From Eubacterium sp. (GTDB lineage Bacteria; Bacillota; Clostridia; Lachnospirales; Lachnospiraceae), in NCBI GenBank assembly GCA_003486385.1, contig DNFT01000088.1, forward strand, positions 20,706 to 28,036: DNA of 7,331 bases, given 5' to 3'. How positions within the stretch are numbered: the first letter of the stretch is position 1; every line of letters begins with the position of its first letter. Made by a program: the position numbers and the translations under genes. The notes under the pieces are model-generated. The model worked only from the letters and a program-made list of their open reading frames with translations. It searched no databases and had not been told where the DNA came from. Below are positions 1-4,571 of this stretch, one piece after another.

Positions 1-140
1 ATATATACAGCCGGCACATACACGGCGTAGCTGTTTGGGCATGTTTTAACACCCTGTTTTTGTATTCCAATAAGTCTTGCATAAGTATGTCTTTATTGAT
101 TGTATTAAAAATCAACCTTCCTGTGCTATCTTTCCCAAGT

Positions 141-199
141 AAAAAACTGTAAAGCAAGTGCAATTCCGCTAAATTGGAATCGCTCTTACTTTACAGTTT
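141..199 (-). terminator. Intrinsic terminator of the PBP gene
   Basis: Two 24-nt arms (144-167 and 176-199) pair around an 8-nt loop at 168-175. The outer 11 bp (AAACTGTAAAG against CTTTACAGTTT) are perfect, and the inner 13 positions have three single mismatches. Read on the minus strand, the stem is followed directly by a run of six T (complement of 141-146), and it begins about 50 nt after the PBP stop codon. On the plus strand no T run follows, so it should work only for minus-strand transcription. The stem is longer than needed for termination. Confidence 0.88.
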
Positions 200-248
200 C
201 ATTAAGTCGGTCAATTATTCTGCACCGAGCAGGCTTGCTGCTCTCCGG

Positions 249-2687
249 TTACGGCAGCTTCACATCCGTATCTCCGCCCGCCGTGTACCCGGCATTGGTG
301 TCGCTGCCTGAGGTGGTGCCGGCTCCCGCGCTCACATCTCCTCCGGCTGTTCCAGCGGCATCTGAATCTCCTCTGCTACTTCCCGGTGCATTGGTATCTC
401 CTCCGACATTGCCAGCTTTCTTATCCCCTCCTACAGAGCCGGAGGCATTGCCGTCACCTCCAAGCACCCCTGCATTCTTGTCACCGCCGACAGTGCCCGA
501 AGCATTGTCGTCACCTCCGGGATGACCGGACGCATTGCCATCACCCGATACCGCTCCTGTGGCATTGCCGTCACCTCCTGCCGATGACGCTGCGTTACCG
601 TCACCACCGGCTCCATTATAGCTCTTGTCCCCCAGCGCATTCTGTATGTCCTCAATGGCGGCTGTCGATTCCTGCCGGCTGTTATCGCCATTATCAATAA
701 TGTTATCAGGCAGTGTATCAGTTTTGACACTGTTATCAGCATATTCGGTATATTCGGGAAACTCTTTTATTTCAAGCCCCTCGTGAACTGCTTGCATGAA
801 GCTCTTCCATATTGTCATAGGATATGTGCCGCCCGTAAGGTCAGCCATCCTCTTTGGAATGTCATACCCAACCCACACCGCTGTTGTGTAGTATGCGGAG
901 TATCCCACGGTCCAGCCATCCTTGTTGTCCGTTGTGGTTCCCGTCTTTACCGCAGCTACCGCGTTATCAAGCTTAGCCCCTGTGGCAATTCCGTGTTCCA
1001 CACCATATTGCAGCATTTTGCTCACCATTCTGGCTGCATTCTTTTCATAAATCTGCGTCCCATTGCCTCCATTATCCACAATAGTCCTGCCCTTTGAGTC
1101 GGTTATCCTCATAACCGCCGTAGGTTCGTGGAAAACTCCGTCACCCGCAAGCGCCGCATAAGCGCCAGCCATCTCAAGTGCGCTCGCTCCATAGCTCCAC
1201 CCGCCAAGGCATGCCGCCATATAATGCTCATCCTCGCCAAGCCTGCCAAAATGCATCTTTTTTACAAAGGACATTCCATACTCAGGCGTAATCTGTTCAA
1301 AAAGCTTCCATGCCGCCACATTTGATGACCACGCGAGTGCCTCCTGCAAGGTCTCTTCACCGGGATATCTGTTCTCAAAATTCTCCGGACCGCCCTCCAT
1401 CGGCGAATCGTCTATAAGCTCATCCGGGTTATGCCCAAGTCCCAGATAAGGTGCATACACCACAAGCGGCTTGATGGCGCTTCCCGGCTGTCTGAAGCTC
1501 TGGTATGCACGATTGAGCGTGTAGCCCGGAAGCCCCTGGTTTCTGCCTCCCACAATCGCTGTGACATATCCTGCAGCATTGTCTATACATACCGCCGAAG
1601 CCTGAAGCTTATACACGCCTTCATCGTTAGTCTCCGTATTCCAAGCCAATGCAGCATCCAACGAATCCATGAGAAGCTGCTGCTTGTCCATATCTATTGC
1701 CGTATATATCCTGTATCCTCCTGTAAAAAGAGTTCTCTGATAACGCGAATACCAATTATCATACAGCTCCTTGTACGCTGCCTCGTCATCCTCGTCGATA
1801 AATTCATATCTGAAATTAAAGCCCGCCGCTTTCATAAGTGAGCGCGTAGCACAGTAGTACACATAAGTCTCAACCGAATCATACTTCTCAGCCTCGGGCG
1901 GACTTAAGACAATCTCCTCAGCTATTGCATTCTGATATTCTTCGTCGGATATACTCCCGTAATCATGCAGCAGCCCAAGTATGTAATCCCGCCTCTCCAC
2001 TCCTCTGTCCAAGTGCTCAAATGGGTCATACTTGGATGGATTATTAGGTATTGTTGTCAAAAATACAAGCTGTGATATCGACAGCTCACCCGCAGCTTTG
2101 TTAAAGTACCCCTGCGCCGCCGCCTCAATGCCGTACAGACCATTGGCGAAGTATATATTATTTATGTAAAATTCAAGTATCTGATCCTTGGTATAGCGCT
2201 TTTCAAGCTCCATCGAAAGAAATATCTCTGTTATCTTCCTCTCCCATGTGACATCCTGTGAAAGATAGATATTTCTCGCTACCTGCTGGGTTATGGTACT
2301 CGCGCCCTGCGCCTTGCTCTTAGTCTTAAAATTAATGCTTACGGCTCTTATTATGGCGGCAATATCTATACCTCCATGTCTGTAGAACTTTCTATCCTCA
2401 ATGAGAACGAATGCATCCTTTACAACCTTAGGTATCTTGTAGGACTCAAGATAATACAACTCCTTCACACCGCTGACTGTTGTTATCTCTTCCCCATTCA
2501 CGTCATAGATAATGCTTGTCTCCGTACTTCTGAAATCAGAAAGCCTGCTTTCTGCTGCAATAGCCTTCGCATTGCCTATATACTTCCCTACCGCAGACAA
2601 ATAAGGGCTGACAGCGACAAGCCCCAGCCCCACAATCGACAACAATATGATAAAGACAATTAAAAATATCTTTAAGCCTTTCTTCAT
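249..2687 (-). CDS. Class A penicillin-binding protein (bifunctional transglycosylase/transpeptidase, PBP1A/PonA type)
   Basis: This enzyme polymerises lipid II into glycan strands and cross-links stem peptides on the outer face of the membrane. Numbering is from the ATG at 2687 (812 aa). A basic start (MKKGLK) precedes one transmembrane helix at about 7-28. The GT51 domain (about 70-250) shows EDRKFYRHGG with catalytic Glu97, GASTITQQ at 128-135 and ILEFYIN with Glu172. The transpeptidase domain (about 320-630) shows SAIK (Ser403/Lys406), SSN (454-456) and KTGT (581-584), so both activities look intact. After about residue 640 come a polar linker and a Gly/Asp/Asn/Ala repeat tail (694-812). 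A GTG two codons upstream (2693) is in frame, but it overlaps the Shine-Dalgarno AGAGGTGG, which serves the ATG better. The gene is alone in its unit, with a long leader upstream and a strong terminator downstream. The family assignment is firm; the exact paralogue is not. Confidence 0.97.
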   Translation of the reverse strand: MKKGLKIFLIVFIILLSIVGLGLVAVSPYLSAVGKYIGNAKAIAAESRLSDFRSTETSIIYDVNGEEITTVSGVKELYYLESYKIPKVVKDAFVLIEDRKFYRHGGIDIAAIIRAVSINFKTKSKAQGASTITQQVARNIYLSQDVTWERKITEIFLSMELEKRYTKDQILEFYINNIYFANGLYGIEAAAQGYFNKAAGELSISQLVFLTTIPNNPSKYDPFEHLDRGVERRDYILGLLHDYGSISDEEYQNAIAEEIVLSPPEAEKYDSVETYVYYCATRSLMKAAGFNFRYEFIDEDDEAAYKELYDNWYSRYQRTLFTGGYRIYTAIDMDKQQLLMDSLDAALAWNTETNDEGVYKLQASAVCIDNAAGYVTAIVGGRNQGLPGYTLNRAYQSFRQPGSAIKPLVVYAPYLGLGHNPDELIDDSPMEGGPENFENRYPGEETLQEALAWSSNVAAWKLFEQITPEYGMSFVKKMHFGRLGEDEHYMAACLGGWSYGASALEMAGAYAALAGDGVFHEPTAVMRITDSKGRTIVDNGGNGTQIYEKNAARMVSKMLQYGVEHGIATGAKLDNAVAAVKTGTTTDNKDGWTVGYSAYYTTAVWVGYDIPKRMADLTGGTYPMTIWKSFMQAVHEGLEIKEFPEYTEYADNSVKTDTLPDNIIDNGDNSRQESTAAIEDIQNALGDKSYNGAGGDGNAASSAGGDGNATGAVSGDGNASGHPGGDDNASGTVGGDKNAGVLGGDGNASGSVGGDKKAGNVGGDTNAPGSSRGDSDAAGTAGGDVSAGAGTTSGSDTNAGYTAGGDTDVKLP
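252..608 (-). repeat. In-frame tandem repeat encoding the PBP C-terminal tail (about 12 units, 10-residue period)
   Basis: Codons 694-812 of the PBP encode degenerate repeats of about 30 nt with consensus Gly-Gly-Asp-x-Asn-Ala-x-Gly-x-x. Units near the transpeptidase side are the most regular (GGDGNA, GGDGNA, SGDGNA, GGDDNA, GGDKNA, GGDGNA). Later ones drift (GGDTNA, RGDSDA, GGDVSA) and vary between 9 and 11 residues. The tract ends with GGDTDVKLP at the stop. It is Gly/Asp/Asn/Ala-rich with few bulky residues, so it is probably disordered and extracellular. The repetition keeps several other frames open across 235-742, which explains spurious ORFs there. Confidence 0.92.
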
Positions 2688-2689
2688 AT

Positions 2690-2697
2690 CCACCTCT
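2690..2697 (-). promoter_or_regulatory. Shine-Dalgarno site of the PBP gene
   Basis: On the minus strand AGAGGTGG lies immediately before ATATGAAG. AGAGG sits 5 nt from the ATG at 2687. The GTG at 2693 lies inside this site and has only weak purine matches further upstream, so the ATG is the preferred start. Confidence 0.7.
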
Positions 2698-2761
2698 GAA
2701 TCTTCGGTACATTAGATAATTTCAAAACCAAAAATCACCAATAAACAGTTGTGCACTATAC

Positions 2762-2767
2762 ATTATA
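2762..2767 (-). promoter_or_regulatory. Possible proximal -10 element of the PBP gene
   Basis: A perfect TATAAT occurs on the minus strand within TTTATATAATGTATAG, which would give a leader of about 70 nt. No convincing -35 hexamer is seen 16-18 bp upstream, and the surroundings are A/T-rich, so a chance match is quite possible. Confidence 0.3.
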
Positions 2768-2776
2768 TAAATCAAT

Positions 2777-2850
2777 CAGCGTACAGACTGCCCGACTGCA
2801 AGCAGCCACACCATCCATACGCTGTCGATACTACATCGTGATTTCATCAC
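2777..2850 (-). other. Structured stretch in the PBP leader (run of inverted repeats)
   Basis: Three consecutive inverted repeats are visible. The first is CAGCGTA/TACGCTG, a perfect 7-bp outer stem at 2777-2783 and 2818-2824. On the minus strand it encloses an inner pairing of GGCTGC with GCAGTC. The second is CGAT/ATCG at 2826-2829 and 2835-2838. The third is GTGAT/ATCAC at 2838-2842 and 2846-2850 with a 3-nt loop; it shares base 2838 with the second, so these two compete. If the distal promoter near 2908 is used, all of it lies in the 5' untranslated RNA. I could not match it to a known riboswitch or small RNA, and a function is only inferred. Confidence 0.4.
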
Positions 2851-2907
2851 CCAATAATTTCGCCGTTCGTCAAGAGTGAACAAGCTCCCTCTGACTCTCT
2901 TTCGCTC

Positions 2908-2916
2908 ATTATAACA
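2908..2916 (-). promoter_or_regulatory. Candidate extended -10 promoter for the PBP gene
   Basis: The minus strand reads TGTTATAAT, a perfect TATAAT with the TGn extension (-10 at 2913-2908). Extended -10 promoters need little or no -35 match, and none is obvious here. The start point would be near 2901, giving a leader of about 210 nt that contains the inverted repeats at 2777-2850. A TTGACA at 2969-2964 lies too far upstream to be its -35. Confidence 0.5.
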
Positions 2917-3027
2917 TGAATTTCATCCATGATTACATCAAAAGTTCGTTAAGCACATAAATATGTCAACTCCCTAACGCCCATTATTTCATAATCATAC
3001 TCCTGCATACTGCAAGCATTGCCACCA

Positions 3028-3064
3028 ATAAGCAGTTTGAAAATTATATTTCCAAACTGCTTAT
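3028..3064 (-). terminator. Stem-loop directly after asnS; possible weak terminator
   Basis: ATAAGCAGTTTG (3028-3039) pairs perfectly over 12 bp with CAAACTGCTTAT (3053-3064). The stem continues inward through one wobble and three A-T pairs to a loop of about 5 nt. It begins within a few bases of the asnS TAA. On the minus strand it is followed by TGGTGG rather than a U run, so it lacks the usual second half of an intrinsic terminator. It may protect the 3' end of the mRNA, or act as an inefficient or factor-aided terminator. Confidence 0.5.
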
Positions 3065-3067
3065 AAA

Positions 3068-4459
3068 TTATAAATCACAGTTACCTACAGTTCTTGGGAA
3101 CGGAACAACATCACGGATATTGCCCATGCCTGTGAGGTACATTACGCAGCGCTCAAAGCCAAGACCGAAGCCGGCATGTCTTGCTGAGCCGTACTTTCTA
3201 AGGTCAAGGTAGAACTGGTAGTCCTCCTTCTTAAGACCAAGCTCATCCATTCTCGCAACAAGCTTATCGTAATCGTCCTCTCTCTGACTTCCGCCTATAA
3301 TCTCACCGATACCCGGAACAAGGCAGTCCATAGCGGCAACTGTCCTTCCATCTTCATTGAGCTTCATATAGAATGCCTTAATCTCCTTCGGATAATCCGT
3401 AACAAATAGCGGTCTCTTATAAATCTCCTCTGTGAGGAAACGCTCATGCTCTGTCTGTAAATCACAGCCCCATGATACCTTGTACTCGAACTTATCATTG
3501 TGCTGCTCAAGTATCTTGACAGCCTCTGTGTATGTCACATGTCCGAACTCTGAGTTGAGCACATGGTTCAGTCTCTCAAGGAGTCCCTTGTCTACGAAGC
3601 TGTTGAAGAAGTTCATCTCCTCAGGAGCGTTCTCAAGCACATATCTTATAACATACTTAATCATGCTCTCAGCAAGTATCATATCATCCTTAAGGTCTGC
3701 AAACGCCATCTCAGGCTCAATCATCCAGAACTCAGCAGCATGCCTTGTTGTGTTGGAGTTCTCTGCACGGAAGGTAGGGCCGAATGTATAAATGTTCTTG
3801 AATGCCATCGCATAGGTCTCGCCGTTAAGCTGACCGCTTACCGTAAGATTAGTAGGCTTTCCAAAGAAATCCTTGGAATAATCGACCTTGCCGTCCTCTG
3901 TCTTAGGAACATTGTTCAAATCCATGGTTGTTACCTGGAACATCTCGCCTGCACCCTCGCAGTCACTTCCTGTTATGAGCGGAGTGTGAACATATACAAA
4001 GTTTCTCTCCTGAAAGAACTGATGGATGGCATAAGCGATAAGCGAACGTACCCTGAACACCGCCTGGAAAGTGTTGGTTCTAGGTCTTAAATGCGTGATT
4101 GTTCTGAGATACTCCATCGAATGTCTCTTCTTCTGAAGCGGATAATCAGGAGTGCTCTCGCCCTCAACCTCTATGCTGTCTGCCTGAATCTCAAACGGCT
4201 GCTTGGCATCCGGCGTAGCGATGAGCGTACCTGTAACAATGATAGCGGCGCCAACATTGAGCCTGCTTATCTGTGCAAAATTCTCCATAGTGTCATGGTA
4301 TACAACCTGTAATGGCTCAAAAAATGTTCCGTCATTCACAACTATAAATCCGAATGTCTTAGAGTCACGGACGCTGCGCACCCAGCCTCCGACCGTAACC
4401 TTATTTCCAAGATATTTTTCCTTGTCCCTGAATAAATCTCTGATGTTAATTAGTTCCAT
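3068..4459 (-). CDS. asnS: Asparaginyl-tRNA synthetase
   Basis: Class IIb aminoacyl-tRNA synthetase that charges tRNA-Asn with asparagine in the cytoplasm. At 463 aa it matches the usual bacterial length (about 463-466). An N-terminal OB-fold anticodon-binding domain lies at about 15-100 (VTVGGWVRSVRDSKTFGFI). The catalytic domain follows: motif 1 with the invariant Pro160 (FVYVHTPLI), motif 2 at about 226-250 (FGPTFRAENSNTTRH, Arg231) and motif 3 at 428-444 (GFGLGFER, Arg437). The AsnRS-type segment CDLQTEHERFL (332-342) and the end PFPRTVGNCDL separate it from AspRS and LysRS. The start is the ATG at 4459, with AGAGAGG 9 nt upstream. A longer frame opening at a TTG (4513) lies within the leader hairpin and has no ribosome site. 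It has its own promoter after the upstream unknown gene. No lesion is visible. Confidence 0.98.
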   Translation of the reverse strand: MELINIRDLFRDKEKYLGNKVTVGGWVRSVRDSKTFGFIVVNDGTFFEPLQVVYHDTMENFAQISRLNVGAAIIVTGTLIATPDAKQPFEIQADSIEVEGESTPDYPLQKKRHSMEYLRTITHLRPRTNTFQAVFRVRSLIAYAIHQFFQERNFVYVHTPLITGSDCEGAGEMFQVTTMDLNNVPKTEDGKVDYSKDFFGKPTNLTVSGQLNGETYAMAFKNIYTFGPTFRAENSNTTRHAAEFWMIEPEMAFADLKDDMILAESMIKYVIRYVLENAPEEMNFFNSFVDKGLLERLNHVLNSEFGHVTYTEAVKILEQHNDKFEYKVSWGCDLQTEHERFLTEEIYKRPLFVTDYPKEIKAFYMKLNEDGRTVAAMDCLVPGIGEIIGGSQREDDYDKLVARMDELGLKKEDYQFYLDLRKYGSARHAGFGLGFERCVMYLTGMGNIRDVVPFPRTVGNCDL

Positions 4460-4468
4460 ATCAATAAT

Positions 4469-4475
4469 CCTCTCT
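4469..4475 (-). promoter_or_regulatory. Shine-Dalgarno site of asnS
   Basis: AGAGAGG on the minus strand is separated from the ATG at 4459 by ATTATTGAT (9 nt). This decides the start against the two in-frame upstream candidates (TTG at 4513 and ATG at 4483), neither of which has such a site. Confidence 0.8.
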
Positions 4476-4508
4476 GAATCCATATATCGGAATAATGTAT
4501 TACCGCTG

Positions 4509-4527
4509 GACAAATAACTGATTTGTC
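4509..4527 (-). other. 5'-end hairpin in the asnS leader
   Basis: GACAAAT (4509-4515) pairs perfectly with ATTTGTC (4521-4527) around a 5-nt loop. Given the promoter at 4535-4563, transcription should begin near 4528, so this hairpin would form at the extreme 5' end of the asnS mRNA. Such hairpins often slow 5'-dependent decay. The leader (about 70 nt) is far too short for a T-box, and no T-box motif is seen. Confidence 0.5.
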
Positions 4528-4534
4528 ACTCTTC

Positions 4535-4563
4535 ATCTTACAATATTATTCCAATATGGTCAA
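4535..4563 (-). promoter_or_regulatory. Sigma-A-type promoter of asnS
   Basis: On the minus strand TTGACC (complement of 4558-4563, 5/6 match to the -35 consensus) is separated by exactly 17 bp from TAAGAT (complement of 4535-4540, 4/6 match to the -10). The predicted start is near 4528, about 70 nt before the asnS ATG. It lies within the gap after the upstream gene's TGA. Confidence 0.65.
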
Positions 4564-4571
4564 TCGTTTTG

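Larger units (their letters stand above)
2694..3067. other. Intergenic region between asnS and the PBP gene
   Basis: About 370 bp without a supportable protein gene. Going in the direction of transcription it holds the stem-loop after asnS (3064-3028), an orphan TTGACA (2969-2964), the extended -10 candidate (2916-2908), the inverted-repeat cluster (2850-2777), a second TATAAT (2767-2762) and the PBP ribosome site. A partly repeated sequence is also present: TGCTTGCAGT followed closely by GCAG occurs on the minus strand near 3019-3005 and again near 2804-2786. No credible start/Shine-Dalgarno pair for a small ORF was found. Confidence 0.75.

Noticed and set aside
1..82. Possible 5' part of another minus-strand gene (ATG at 82-80, beginning MQDLLEYKN)
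   Set aside because: Only 27 codons are visible, a second minus-strand frame is also open to the edge, and the upstream purine run AAAGA is a weak ribosome site. It cannot be decided from this window.
3..152. Plus-strand frame open from the left edge to a TAA at 150-152
   Set aside because: It is short, has no clear family features, and its end runs into the terminator stem. It is more likely chance.
366..374. Arg-Gly-Asp in the PBP tail as an adhesion motif
   Set aside because: It arises from drift of the GGD repeat (GGD to RGD) and occurs once. There is no reason to infer integrin binding.
235..742. Open frames on both strands overlapping the PBP tail (Pro/Ser/Leu-rich and His-rich proteins)
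   Set aside because: They are shadows of the 30-nt repeat and its flanking codons, which keep alternative frames free of stops. They have no ribosome sites, and the PBP frame fully explains the region.
2823..2829. TGTCGAT as a Spo0A box
   Set aside because: It is a single 6/7 match lying within an inverted repeat and downstream of the likely start point. It is not enough evidence.
2964..2969. Perfect TTGACA as a PBP promoter -35
   Set aside because: No acceptable -10 hexamer lies 16-18 bp downstream (AACTTT region), so it is treated as orphan.
4460..4513. 18-residue N-terminal extension of AsnRS from a TTG
   Set aside because: The TTG lies in the leader hairpin close to the predicted transcript start and has no ribosome site. 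The ATG at 4459 gives the standard AsnRS length and N-terminus.
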